Assembly (NCBI GenBank): GCA_948470475.1 | Contig: OX419347.1 | Coordinates: 675,001 to 739,000 of the forward strand | Length of the DNA stretch: 64,000 bases | Origin: Galaxea fascicularis | Lineage: Eukaryota; Cnidaria; Anthozoa; Scleractinia; Euphylliidae | Direction of reading: 5' to 3' | In this document: positions 46,389 through 58,338 of the stretch, in pieces | Position numbering within the stretch: position 1 is the stretch's first letter | Layout of the letters: the number at the start of each line of letters is the position of its first letter | Translations under genes and position numbers: made by a program | The notes under the pieces: generated by a model | Told to the model about the DNA's origin: nothing | Databases searched by the model: none | Seen by the model: only the letters and a program-made list of their open reading frames with translations

Positions 46389-48843
46389 TTAAAGTCGTTT
46401 TGTTTTTTTCAGTGGATTTTGTTCTAAAAATGCTGCAGCTGTTCTCCTTTTTCTCTGTTAAACAAAAAAAATAGAATTTAAAACATCAGCCAATTTGATA
46501 CTGATAGCACTATATATTACGAAGAGGTAAGCGGCACAAACTTTGGAGGAAATTCAGTTTGACCAATGAATTGCAAGCTTCCGAGAAGAGCTTGTGCTTA
46601 ACCCTGGTGCTGTTTGCTTTCGAGGAAATTTCAAGAAGGAATTTAGGTTTTCTAGTTTGGCTTCAGTCATTAAGGTCTGGGGGCTGGGGATTCCGAGTTA
46701 GATCCCCGGCTGATGTGATAGAAAAAAAACCGTACTGGCTAGACCACAATAGCTGGATTCCCCGGCTACTTTTTGTACACCCCTGCTTACTTCAAAAATT
46801 AGTCACAGTCCTATTCCCTAACTAAGTCAACTAAATGGTCACTCACCGCGTTTGGGGTCCCTGGTGAAGGGGTCACAGCATCTATCAGTGGTGTCGAAGA
46901 GGACGCTGTGATTTGCTGAAAGATCGACAGTTATATCCCGAGTTTAAAAATGTTTTTAAAAGTCCGAAAATTGCTAATTTTGAGATTTAAATGTTAAATT
47001 AAGTTAGAAATTCAAATACTAACCACTTTAGGTATGATAGTAACAGCTTCAATAGGAACTGGAAGAGGAAAATAAAGTACACAAAATCAAAGCCCTCGAT
47101 CTACTAACAACAAACTGTAAAGTTCAACAAACAAGGGTTTATGATAAACTCATGTAGTTACCATTTATGGTGGATATATCTTTTCCTAGGGCTTCTAGAC
47201 GATGTCTGCAAATTTAAACAGTACAAAGAGGTCTTTGCAAATGTTTCTAACTACAAGCCTGCAAATAACAGTCAGTCATCGGACAAATGTCTGGTAAATT
47301 TTAAGTTTTGACCAGTGAAAGCTTAGCCTGGTCGGACACTCTGACCGGGAATTTTTAAAAGATAATGATTTATTGTTTGGATACATCATTTCAAATATTT
47401 TCTGTCACAATCAACAATCAATAAATTATTTGAGAATCTTATTCAAGGAAGAGTACACATGTATAAAGGCAGTTCTCAAAAGTATCTAATTTAAAGTTTC
47501 TAAAAGTTGGTACCTTTCTTTGAAAAAAAGGCACTAATGTTTAGAAGTTTCAAATTAGGGAAATCTTGTTGAAGAAAGTCCTTTATTACCACCCCAGAAT
47601 AAAAATATTCATAGACAATGAAAAATATTAAAAGACAATGTTGGCATTCTTTTAGCTGAATGAACAGAACATTTTGTTCATTCTGAACAGAGGCATCAGT
47701 CAGGTTAAACTATGGTCCAGAGTAGTAACCATGTTGGCTTCAGGTCAACCCTATTACGAGAATTCCATTATTTTTCATCTTCCTAAACCAGAATGGGAAT
47801 AGTTAACCAAACTAGCCGCAATACAATAAACCTTAAAGTTCATACACTTACTTTAGAGACTGAATTTCAAATTCACAGTTTCCAGCTGCCTGCTTCAGAT
47901 CATAGAGCAAAATCATCTCATTTCTGTTGATGAGTAAAACAGAGGTTTACCTTTAGAACCAGAGGCAAAGTTTTTCCTTGCTGTAATGAACAGCTGTTTC
48001 ATTGAGCTCCAGTTTCTGTGAAGTTATTAATTACCCTCAACAGAGCAACGTTCTCATGCTCACAAAATATAAAACACTTAATAGATTATTATATTTTTAA
48101 AAAAGTTATCATCCACTTAAGACCAACAACAAACTAAATATCCCTAAAGATCACAAGTTTGGGGTTAAAAACATGTCTTAATTCTAACAACAACATTATC
48201 TTGTCTGCATAAGGCTTTAATAGTTTTACTTTTTTTGATAACCTGCAAACTTTACTTTTGATTTTGAACACAAACTTGTAAAGAGCTCACAATTGAGTTA
48301 CACAGAAGCCAAAACTCAAACAATAGCTGTATAGGTTCTCAAGCTACAGTAAGTCTTTCTTTTGACCGCCATTAACATAAACCTCAAGGGAATTCCACTT
48401 GTAATAAAAATCTATATTCAACAATAAATCAGATTACCTGAGTTCATTGAACTGATGGCTAATGTGTTCAGTTGGCATAGGCATGAGATCTACAACAAAG
48501 GCAAAGTTTCAAAGAACTGTTATTGGCTACTCAAATGTAGATCAGTTCACTAGTCAGTTCTTACATGTTGTAAAGGTTACGGGAGGCGGGGTGGCCGAGT
48601 GGTTAGAGCGCTGGATTTCAATGCGGTGACCTGGGTTCAAATCCTGCTCTGGCCACTAGCTGGTGTTGTTCTGGGTAAGTGCCTGGTTCAACTCCTCGGT
48701 CATCCTTGTAAATAGCCAACTGGTCTGCCTCCCGCCAGTTGGGATTCTTATCATGTTACGTTTATTTGAATTATTTGTTTCATGTGTTTGCTCGGCCCCA
48801 CTAGCCTTTGTGCTAAATAAACTGCTGAGGGTAAATAAAGGTC

Positions 48844-48876
<33 letters not shown>

Positions 48877-50981
48877 CCACAACCTTAGCCAAGCAATGTT
48901 GGCCAGGTGAGTGTTGTTCTGAGAGCAATGCTTTGTGGTGACATTGACAAACAAGTGGAGGTATCATCACTTGATGTCAGTCACTGTCATCTCAAACAGT
49001 CCTTCACAGCACCAAACTCTCCTGGATGAAGGTTGTCGGCTAGGTGGCTACACAGCAAGTTAGTGGGCCATACAGAATCCCCAAAACACTACCAAAAAGA
49101 TATTGTCATATATATGACTCACACGTACCAACTCCCAATTCCTCTAAGAGTTGTTCAACAGCCTTAGCTTTCTTGGTTCCAACAGACCCAGGCATCTTCA
49201 TCTGTAAAAGGGAAGATATTTTTTTGCATCTCATTCAAAAACTAAACAACTTATAAAACTAATAACACAGCTTTTCTTCAACAGGAGTTCTCATGGAAAT
49301 GGCAAGGATGACAGTTGCTACAAATAACACAAACATGTATTCGAAGCTTTTGCTGCCAGCCAGCAAGTGGCTTTTTTAGCCAACAATAAATTGTACAATG
49401 TATGAATGATGATTGGCTACTCAAAGTTTTAAAGACCACAGGTGCAGGAGACTAACAAGCCAGCATGCTTGAGGTCCTCGCAACAGCCATCACATAACTA
49501 TTACAATCACAGGGAGCAGAGGAGTCTTATTTGACTGTATTTCTAGTTAAATTCACTGAACAATGGCAGCATTCATGTACATTAATTCAAATCAACCAGA
49601 TCACTGTCACTGTCACTATCATTATTACAATCACTACCACAAGTATTAGACCAGTCAACTGTTCTTTGTTTCTTACCCTGCCACTTCGCAGATACACACC
49701 AGCTCCCTTACTCTCAGGAAACTTGACACCAGATGATTCAGCCTGGACAAATATCAACAAACATAAGGTAAAGTTCCACTCTGACCACAGGCCACCAATC
49801 TAGCTGGTTTTGAATGACTGTGTCACTCCATGGCATAATTACTCCTTGTGGTTTAATTTTAATTTCCCTGTGTATATTATGATGTACTGTACTTCCCAAT
49901 TAACACATTACCATACCCCTCTCATGGAAAGTGCTCAGATTTGCCTCAATCCCCATGCTCCCCCACCCCCATCCCCCAAGAAATACTAATTTAGCTCCAT
50001 ACTTACTGTCCTTTACAAGACAGTAAACAAACTGACTGATATATTCCAACTACATTGAGCAGAGGTAAATTCCATGCATAACTGTGTTGATGGGTTTACC
50101 TTGACTGGTTTTTCTGGTAATTCTCCCTTCTTTTTGGGTGGCTTCTTTTTTAATGGCTTTTTATCCCTTCTGGGCAAAAATGACACTGATTAGCTAAAAT
50201 ATGCATTGTAAATCATGTACAACTGCCTGGAGGTCAAATGTTAATAATGATCTGGGCCCGGTTGTTCGAAAGCCGATTAACGCTAATCCAAGATTAAAAA
50301 TTAATCAAGGGGGTTATTTCTCTATCCCGAAACGTTGTTCAATGCTGATACTCTGCAAAATTTTAGATTAGGGGAAGTCAATCCTGAAAAACAAAAAGCA
50401 GCGGAAACAACTTTCGTCCAAAAGTTAAAAACTGCAACCAAAGTTTACACTAATCCTGGATTATGTTAATCGGCTTTTGAACAACCGGGCCCAGGCATCA
50501 GAGTGGTGTGCCTCCCAGTGTGTGTGTGTCAGGGGTGTCAATAACAAAATACTGTCAACAGATCTTGCTCAGATCTTGAAACAAAAATAGGACAATCCAA
50601 CTGATTTCTGTGAAATGGAAGTGTTCTACAGCTGTAGATAAAATAAAGGTCAGAGGTAAAATGATTTACACCACAGCATGCAAGTACAGTGTAGATGTAA
50701 ACAGACTGCAAATCCAGCATACTTCAACCTGTAGGAGTCTGCTTGATTTTCAGCAGCTGTGATAAGTTTTTGCAGATCCTGCTGTTTCTTTTCTCTCTCT
50801 TTCTTGCGCATTTCAATTTTTCTCAACTCTGCAACAAGCATTTCCTCTTCTTGGACCTGTAGACAGCACAGAGCATTATGTATAAATTCAAATTACTGTT
50901 TTCTTTCTTTGGCAGATGTGTGGTCCTGTTGCAAACAAACCACTGCCTAAAGGACATCCAAACAAGTTTAGTTTTTAACTG

Positions 50982-51025
<44 letters not shown>

Positions 51026-54000
51026 TTTATTGAAGTCTCAAATTGTTCTAGCTGAGCATGGGTGCTCTAATAATTGGGGAGACTGTAAATCAATTAAGTT
51101 TAAATCAACTCAACTCAAATCATGTGTTTTTTTAATATTAGGCATCTCATTGCCAGCACATAGTTAACTCCAGAGACAAGGGATATACCCTTGTACCTTT
51201 TATCAAAACCCATTCCCTTGGTGTCTTTGAAAAAAGGAACAAAGGAAGCATTTAAATGAGATATTTATTCAAAAACCTCAGTTCAACTGCTGCACAACCC
51301 AAGAAGAAACAGATTACTGAAAGGTTACAGCCAATCACCTGCTCTTGTGTGCGGTTAAACAGCTTCAGAAGTTGTTTTTTTCTTTCTGTTTCATGCTGGC
51401 TGTCATACGTTGATGGTAAATTCTGTGGTTCTTGTCCTGGAGGGGCTCTAGCCTATGTGTTCATGACAAATGCATAAGTACAAGTCAACTTATAAACACC
51501 CAGTACTGTGACCGCATTGCACCAAGCTATGTTGTCAATCTAGCCTATTCAAAATAACTTCCATCCACAGTCACTAAATAAAACAATTGAAACAAGAAAG
51601 CAACTTGAATCAAAGGTCTTGTAATGCCATTGATGTTTGACTATGAACATTGACAAAAGGTAAACCACTAAGTAACATTCCCTGGTGCATCTCTATTCCC
51701 ACTTCATGCAAAGTAAGCTTAAATAATAATTATGAGAGAATAAAATCAGGACACACACATTTTGGTAAGTTTAGGAACTATTATTTTAGATATATCATCC
51801 TCATTTTGAACTTTAAATATTTTATCTCCTGCTTTTTCCTATCCTGCACTGTACATGTCCCAGTTACAGCTGTACCTTTAATAGTCTTGTAATGCAGCCA
51901 TAGTACCTGTGCTTTAATTCTTCAATGGTTCGTGCCTATAAGCAAATGAATACACAGTGAATGATAGTATATCTTCTTACAATACTTTCCTTAAGCATGT
52001 AGGATTTGAGGGAAATAAGCAACAAGGGTAATGTTCTCTGACCTGGTCAAAAAAGACAAAAATCCAGCTTGAACGTAGTGGTAAATCAACAAACTAACAT
52101 AGCAAGGTTGCTGGCTCCTTGCAGATGTCCATAATCTGGATAGTACAGTGCTATACAATCATTCCCTAAATATGTTATTATCACTGTTAATTGAAAAAAT
52201 GAATTTATGGTAAACAAGTTGTAACTCACAACACTTTTTCAAGTAAGTCAAGAATACAAAATGCAGTCACATGTCTAAAATAATACAGAAGCTAAAGTCA
52301 TACCTGGTATTTTTCTTTATCAAACCTGTCATGAACCACAATAAAACGGAGATCAAATCGTCTGTAAGAAGGAAAAACACATTGGATTTTTTTAACACAA
52401 TAATACAGTAGATCATAATAACATGACCAAAGCAGTAGTTTTCTTTACCTGCAAAGATCAAATAAATGATCAGTCTCGGGTCGTGTCCATGGCGAAGGTG
52501 GCCCATCATGAAGGTACATCTGTGGAAATTAAATAACATTCAGATCTTAGGAAAGAATGCAACTGGTAAGATGTGAAAAAAAAACTGGCAAAAAGATGGA
52601 TCTCTTTGGGACATTTATGTGGTGAAAAAATGGTAATTATGCACCAGGATGCATAATTTTCTGAAACAAATTTTGATTCAAGCAGAGTTTCCATTTTTAT
52701 TTTCAGAATGATAGTGCAGTGTTTGCCTATGATCATGACAACAGTAAGTTAAAGTGGCCTTTTTCACAAAGTCATCCCAACAATTAAAATGTTTCTAGGT
52801 TACAAGTAAATTTGAATGAATGGTATTTTCAAACAAACAAACCAACCAGCACTTGACTTTCTTTATTTAACTTGATTCAAATATAAGAAAAGTCATGACT
52901 CAAACCTGATATTCTTCATCTGAATATGCTGGAACATCAACTTTCTGTAAATTTCCAAAGAGAAAATTCAGTTTATTCAATACAGTGTATCTACAAACTA
53001 CAGAAATTTAAGGGAAAACATACTGGTTAGAGTGCTCCTTGATTTATCAAGTGTTGAAATTAATTTTTTTATTTGCTTTGTAGCACTTTCAACTGCTTGT
53101 AATTATTACTTTTAAAATTGCAAGGAGATTTAACACAAAAGACTATCACTTGCATACTTTTTATTTTTCCTGCATTTGAAGCAGCATGATTTAAGTATTG
53201 AATTTTTCTGATAGTATTATTTATGTAGTGATCAAAATCTTGAATTGTGCTACATGTGATCAGCTGTTACAGAGGGAAAGACTGACCTTGTTAAACCTTG
53301 CAAAAGGATATTCTTTAGCTTCATCAGCTGCTCTTCTCCAATGATATAACATGGCACCATCATTGCGTGCAGGGTTTGCAAAGGGCACCCACTTCCAAGC
53401 TCTTACGTGACGACGCCCCAATTTAGCCTTCATCTGTTTGTAACCATGACTAGAGTCTGATGAAGCAAGTGGTGGAGAATCCCTAAAAAGTGAAATACAA
53501 TGCAATAAAATTATTTCATGTGCTTTCTCCTCAGATTGTGCCAGTTAACTTGAACTGATTGCTGCACAATTCCACAGATTGAGTTTGATTGGATTTGAAT
53601 GAGTTTTATTAACATTGGGTGTGATAGAATACGCCAAGACAAGAGAGCCAAGTTGATTAACCCAAGATTACTTCCATTTGGACAAATAATATTATATTAG
53701 TGCTACCAGCAAACCTTCTGGCTTCAGTGAGTACTGGTTAAGATTCTTGAGGAAAGCGAGCCAAACTACACGCTACATTGAGAGAACACTTACCTACTGT
53801 CACTGTAAAGCAAGGCATAAAGCTCCCGGTGCATCCCTTCTGGACGTTTGAAGCTTGTTTCACCAGATCTTCTTAGTTTTCTTGGCTATAAAATCGAAAT
53901 ACAAGTACATGCATATACTTGTCCATAATTTCACAATGTTGTTTACCACCTAAAATTTACCCCACATCCTACTACAAAATATCAGTGATCGATTAAGCTA

Positions 54001-54153
54001 AATCCAGTGGACTAAAGTGATCTAATGGAACCTTGAATCGCCCGCTGTAATGCAATGAAACAAGCTTACCTTATTACCTCCAACGATTGCTTCTTTGCTT
54101 GGAGTTGAAGCACCTCCTTGCTCCAATTCCAGGATGTCCCGAATATCACTCAT
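46389..54153 (-). CDS. DMAP1: DNA methyltransferase 1-associated protein 1, 462 aa, 18 exons
   Basis: Exons in transcript order: 54153-54070, 53885-53794, 53482-53287, 52944-52906, 52519-52449, 52361-52304, 51935-51876, 51452-51339, 50856-50729, 50169-50100, 49742-49677, 49201-49129, 48489-48438, 47923-47852, 47205-47162, 47058-47024, 46915-46847, 46454-46389. All are in phase, and the length (462) matches vertebrate DMAP1 (about 467). Diagnostic segments: SDIRDILEL at the start, FKRPEGMHRELYALLYSD, VRAWKWVPFANPARNDGAM, HWRRAADEAKEYPFARFNK, the SANT-like FDLRFIVVHDRFD, the helical ELRKIEMRKKEREKKQQDLQ, and a basic C-terminus RKRRTAAAFLEQNP. In other animals it is a nuclear subunit of the TIP60/NuA4 and SRCAP complexes. 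It is divergently paired with ALG2. Confidence 0.96.
48582..48873 (+). mobile_element. tRNA-derived SINE, copy 2
   Basis: Full-length: box A TGGCCGAGTGGTTAG, box B GGGTTCAAATCC, a body with CTAGCTGGTGTTGTTCTGGG and TTGCTCGGCCCCACTAGC, then TAAATAAAGG and an ATT-repeat tail (48845-48873). It matches the copy at 7980-8263 almost throughout. It lies in a DMAP1 intron, antisense to the gene. Confidence 0.85.
50252..50494. mobile_element. 243-bp MITE with GGGCCC termini in DMAP1 intron
   Basis: CTGGGCCCGGTTGTTCGAAA at the left is mirrored at the right (TTTTGAACAACCGGGCCCAG); the arms extend about 40 bp through AGCCGATTAA and TAATCC. No coding capacity. No convincing target duplication, so the class is left open. 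Confidence 0.72.
50982..51120 (-). mobile_element. Retroposon 3' tail with AAT repeat
   Basis: About 14 AAT units (50982-51024 on the plus strand) abut AACTTTATTGAAGTCTCAAA and further non-repetitive sequence. This is the pattern of a LINE or SINE 3' end inserted on the minus strand. Only the tail is supported; no coding part is seen. Confidence 0.45.
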
Positions 54154-54379
54154 GTCTTTAATTAAACAATTGAAGTAACTTACACAAGGTACTTATAACC
54201 AAAATAATTTAACCCACAATGGGGTGCTATGGAAAGAAACCGTCTTTGACGAGAATTTACTGTTGCTTCAGGAAGTCGCCATCTTGTTTCTTGAATTCCT
54301 TCCCAGATTCACTCGGCCAGCCTCAGACTCGTGCACTTCATAGTGGTATTCAATTGTCTACCATTTGCCCATTTTTGTA
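54154..54379. promoter_or_regulatory. Bidirectional DMAP1/ALG2 promoter
   Basis: Only 226 bp separate the two divergent start codons, so both 5' UTRs and both core promoters must lie here unless further 5' exons exist. No TATA box is visible, as is usual for housekeeping pairs. A CGCCATCTTG motif (YY1-like, AAGATGGCG on the other strand) lies at 54278-54287. Confidence 0.65.
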
Positions 54380-57300
54380 ATGGTTCGAGTCGCATTTATT
54401 CATCCAGATCTTGGGATTGGTGGTGCAGAGCGTCTTGTGGTGGACGCTGGCTTAGCTTTGAAATCGCGGGGACATGAAGTTCAGTTTTTCACATCACACC
54501 ACGACAAATCTCACTGCTTCGACGAAACGAAAGATGGCACGTTAAATGTGACTTGTGTCGGAGACTGGCTTCCCAGACACTGCTTTGGATACTTTTATGC
54601 ATTTTGGGCTTATCTAAGGATGATCTATGTGTCCATTTATCTAATTTTTCTATCTACCTGGCGAATGGATGTCATCTTTTGTGATCAAGTCTCCGTGTGT
54701 ATTCCCGTTCTCAAGTTCAGCAAAGCACGAGTCGTGTTTTATTGCCACTTTCCTGATATGCTGTTAACTCAACGAAAAAGCTTCCTTAAAAAGATTTATC
54801 GTGCTCCTTTAGACTGGCTAGAGGAAGTTACCACTGGTAAGAGTTGATTTTGTTGAAGTTGGAGGATGGGATTGCAAGTGGGTGAGTAAGTGGGTAACCT
54901 GAGTAGTATCAGCTGATTCTGAGGGGCAGGGGGTGGGGCATCAGTTTATCCTGAGGGGGAGGGGTGGAATATCGGCCACTATAGAAAAACAAACGAGTGG
55001 AAGATTTTTTTCTAATTGGCCACAACAATATTATTGCTCAAAGAGTGGATAAATAAAAACAAAATTGTAGTTTCAGTGTATTCAGTGGATAGCAACTTAT
55101 CTACTGGATGAACCTTTCACCTTTTTGGACAACTGCTGCCTATTGGACAGGATATATTTGCCATCCAAATGTAAATCCTCTCTCTCTCTCTTTTTTTGTT
55201 TTTGCTTCAGAAGAATCCTCATTTTTCTAAACTTTGATCCTCAGGTATGGCAGACACAGTACTTGTCAACAGCAACTTCACCGCAGAAACATTTATCTCT
55301 ACATTTACTAGTTTGCGCAGCCAGAGACCACGTGTCTTGTACCCGTCACTAAATTTTTCCTCATTTGATGCTCCAGTTGCATCAGACGAGATTGAAGACC
55401 TCATACCACCTGCTGCCAAGTTTGTGTTTTTGTCAATAAATCGTTATGAGAGAAAGAAGAACCTAACTCTAGCACTAGAGGCTCTAGATTGGCTCAGGAA
55501 TGTGATTAGTGAAAAAGAATGGAAGGATGTTCATTTGATAATGGCAGGTGAGTTATTATAAAAATAATTGTTTATAGCCCTCTCACTACAAGTAACAAGT
55601 ACATTGTAATTCTTTATTGATGATGCTGATGATGATGATAAGGAGGAGGAGGAAGCCTACTATGAAGTCAAGTTTAGGATGTACAAATATTCAGCTAACA
55701 TGATACAGTATACCCAAAATACATAGAAAATGGGAATTACTTAACTTAATAAGCTGTTGCAGAAAATCATTCAAAAGTATTTTGTAGGTATAATATTGTT
55801 TTACATGAAGAGAACTTTTAGCAGGCTTTATGTGTACATCTGTATTTCCAGAAATTACTCTTACTCATTATTTGATAAGTAGGTTAAAATTAGGCAGTCA
55901 TAGGCTGATGTGGAAGCTAATTGGCAGGAGGCGAACTGATTGACCACTTACATGTGCAAGTGCAGCTGAACCAGAGTTGGACTCGAATGCAAGGACTCCA
56001 CGTTACAAGTGCAGCACTCTTACTGTGTGGCCATGCAACCTCGTCATGTTCTATACTACAATAATTTTATATTTTGATAATAATTGCTTATCTGCTCCTC
56101 TTTAGGTGGATATGATGACAGGGTTGTTGAAAACAAGGAACATTACTTGGAACTACGCAAACTTGCAGAGCAATACAATCTAACTGACAAAGTCACATTT
56201 GTGAGATCATTCAGTGATAAACAAAAGCTAAGTCTCCTCAATCGGTGCCTTTGTTTGGTCTATACTCCAAGCCATGAACACTTTGGTATAGTGCCAGTTG
56301 AAGCCATGTATGTGCGACGACCTGTTATTGCTGTCAATAGTGGAGGGCCACTTGAGACAGTTGAAGATGGTGTCACAGGATTTTTGTGCAATCCTGATGC
56401 TGAGTCCTTTGCTGCTGCTATGCAGAAATTTGTTAAGGATCCATCACTTTCTTTAACAATGGGTGACGCTGGCAAGGAAAACGTTGTCAGGAAATTCTCT
56501 TTTGATGTGTTTGCACAGCATCTTCACAATATTGTATGTTGTTTGTACTTGCTTGAGTTTGATGCTTATCCCCTAGATTAGGTAAGGGATGGGCTGAAAT
56601 TCACATTCAAGTATTCATTAGGGGGCTGTGCCTCATACCTCATATTTAATGTAAAGTTTTTCCTTTTGCTGAAGTGGGCATATATGCCTTGTAAATTCTT
56701 TACAAGGCATATAGTAAGGCTTTGTGTTAAGGCTGCCACACACCAGTCAATTTTTTTGTCCTAGGTCTGCAGACTTTTTTTCAGGGTCAAATTAGGTTAA
56801 AATTTGACATCCCATCGGCTCGCCGCACACTAGCTGATTTTTTGTTGCACTGCTCAATCTCAGCATTGATCTCAGCTTCGATCTCTGCCATGTTGGAAAA
56901 GACACTTGTTCACGCGACTCTCATGACATTTCCTAATTCGTTGAGGTGTGTGTGAGCCCCAACAAATTGTCTTGGTCCACTGCACACTAGCCGACAAGGC
57001 CCGACAAGATGTTTTTAGATCTAGCACTTTCAGATATCGCCCAACAAGCTCTGATTTTGTGGCAGACTTGTCTGAATTCTCCATACACTAGCTGACAAGT
57101 GAAGATTTTTTGTTGGCCAACAATACATTGGCTAGTATGCGGCAGCCTTTAGGAAGTCCATTGGAAGGGTACCCCACCCATACGAGGTCTCTCTCGTAGT
57201 ACACCGTTATGCACCCTGGTGGAGTAAAGATATGTGGAGTGCCCTGCCTGAGAGCAAAAGACTAGGATTGAAACCAGACTCTGAGCCACCCACTGTGGGA

Positions 57301-57916
57301 TCAAGAAGCTTCATTCATGAATGATATTAGGTTTTGCATTAACAAATAATTATGCTAAACTGTTTCATTTCATTGTCATGTGATATTATGCTTGATGTAT
57401 CAAGTTACATGTAAGTCAGTCATGTATGGCTAAGGTACTGATCTCCTACATATAAGTCGGTCATCCAATCTTAGGCTATGTCTACACTATAGCGGATAGC
57501 TCTTGGGCCGGCACGAAAACCATATCGGATAGGGCTTTTGTTCACACATAAAACGCTTATTTCGGGGCAATTTCTGTAACGGAGCAAAGCTGTGTCACGT
57601 TGATCTTTAAAGTGAATTGTCTCGACTTGTTCCAGTTCCAGGCCGTTTCTGTTCATACCAGGCCATAGTATTTTTCATGCCGACATGATAAACTATCCGG
57701 TATAGTGCAGACATAGCCTTAAGTAGCAATCTACCTTTTGATACAGACTATGTTCTTGTACTTGGTTGGTGTGTTCATGTTAATATATTCTTTCCTTCAC
57801 AGGTAAGAGATGGTTCACCCATAACCAGGTCATGGTCAGTGGTTGTAAAATGCTTCCTGATGGTCATTGTGTTCTTACTGGCCTGTGTGTGGGTGCTTAA
57901 TTTCTACAATGAATGA
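54380..57916 (+). CDS. ALG2: ALG2 alpha-1,3/1,6-mannosyltransferase, 433 aa, 4 exons
   Basis: Exons 54380-54836, 55245-55547, 56106-56533, 57803-57916, in phase. It adds the second and third mannoses to the lipid-linked oligosaccharide on the cytosolic face of the ER. The GT-B/GT4 fold is clear: [13 protein letters not shown] near the N-terminus, [61 protein letters not shown], and the EX7E motif Glu311-Glu319 (EHFGIVPVE) that binds the sugar nucleotide. The ATG at 54380 is the first Met in frame and puts the LFLHPDLG-type motif at the usual place. The last exon encodes a C-terminal membrane segment ([17 protein letters not shown]). A hydrophobic segment also follows [11 protein letters not shown] in exon 1. 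Confidence 0.96.
55905..56045 (-). mobile_element. Possible tRNA-related SINE in ALG2 intron
   Basis: Minus-strand GGTTGCATGGCCACACAGTA, then GCATTCGAGTCCAACTC, resembles degenerate boxes A and B in the usual spacing, followed by a non-tRNA body. Only one copy is seen, so this is weak. Confidence 0.35.
56730..57148. mobile_element. PIF/Harbinger-like MITE in ALG2 intron 3 (TTA duplication)
   Basis: AGGCTGCCACACACCAGTCAA at the left is mirrored with changes by TTGGCTAGTATGCGGCAGCCT at the right. TTA flanks both ends (56727-56729 and 57149-57151). The interior contains several further copies of the CACACTAGC(C/T)GA motif in both orientations. Confidence 0.72.
57474..57718. mobile_element. PIF/Harbinger-like MITE in ALG2 intron 3 (TTA duplication)
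   Basis: GGCTATGTCTACACTATAGC at the left and its near-complement GTATAGTGCAGACATAGCC at the right are flanked by TTA (57471-57473 and 57719-57721). It is 245 bp, non-coding, and 325 bp from the preceding element of the same class. Confidence 0.8.
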
Positions 57917-58090
57917 ATATTGATGGCACTACCTAATAGATGGAAAGTTGCAGGGTTTTGTCTTGGTAGCATGAACCTGCCCCTTTCATTTCTGTTCAGA
58001 TTAACCCTCCTGATAATGGACTATCTTTGAAGGGAAGTGCAAGTGACTAAATCTTTTGGAAAGAGCAAAAGATTTTTTAAAAGATTAGTT

Positions 58091-58096
58091 TTATTT
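58091..58096 (-). terminator. PIF1 polyadenylation signal
   Basis: AATAAA on the minus strand (TTTATT on plus), about 245 bases after the PIF1 stop codon. Confidence 0.45.
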
Positions 58097-58144
58097 CAAA
58101 TCTCAACATGTCTATCAAAAGTTCAATTCTCTTGCAGTAATATA

Positions 58145-58150
58145 AATAAA
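58145..58150 (+). terminator. ALG2 polyadenylation signal
   Basis: AATAAA about 230 bases after the ALG2 stop codon. It lies inside the region that the convergent PIF1 transcript would cover. Confidence 0.5.
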
Positions 58151-58338
58151 AAACCATTGTTCTGTCATTGGAATCTTTCTTTGTCATATAGTAAGGATTT
58201 GTAATAATGGACATTGTATTAGCTGACAGATGATGGTCATTCAAAACTAAAAACAATTTCCTTGGCCTAAAATGTTTCCAGAACTCTTGGAAATACCAGT
58301 TACTGATACATTTAAAGTTGTTTTCAACAATTCTTTGT

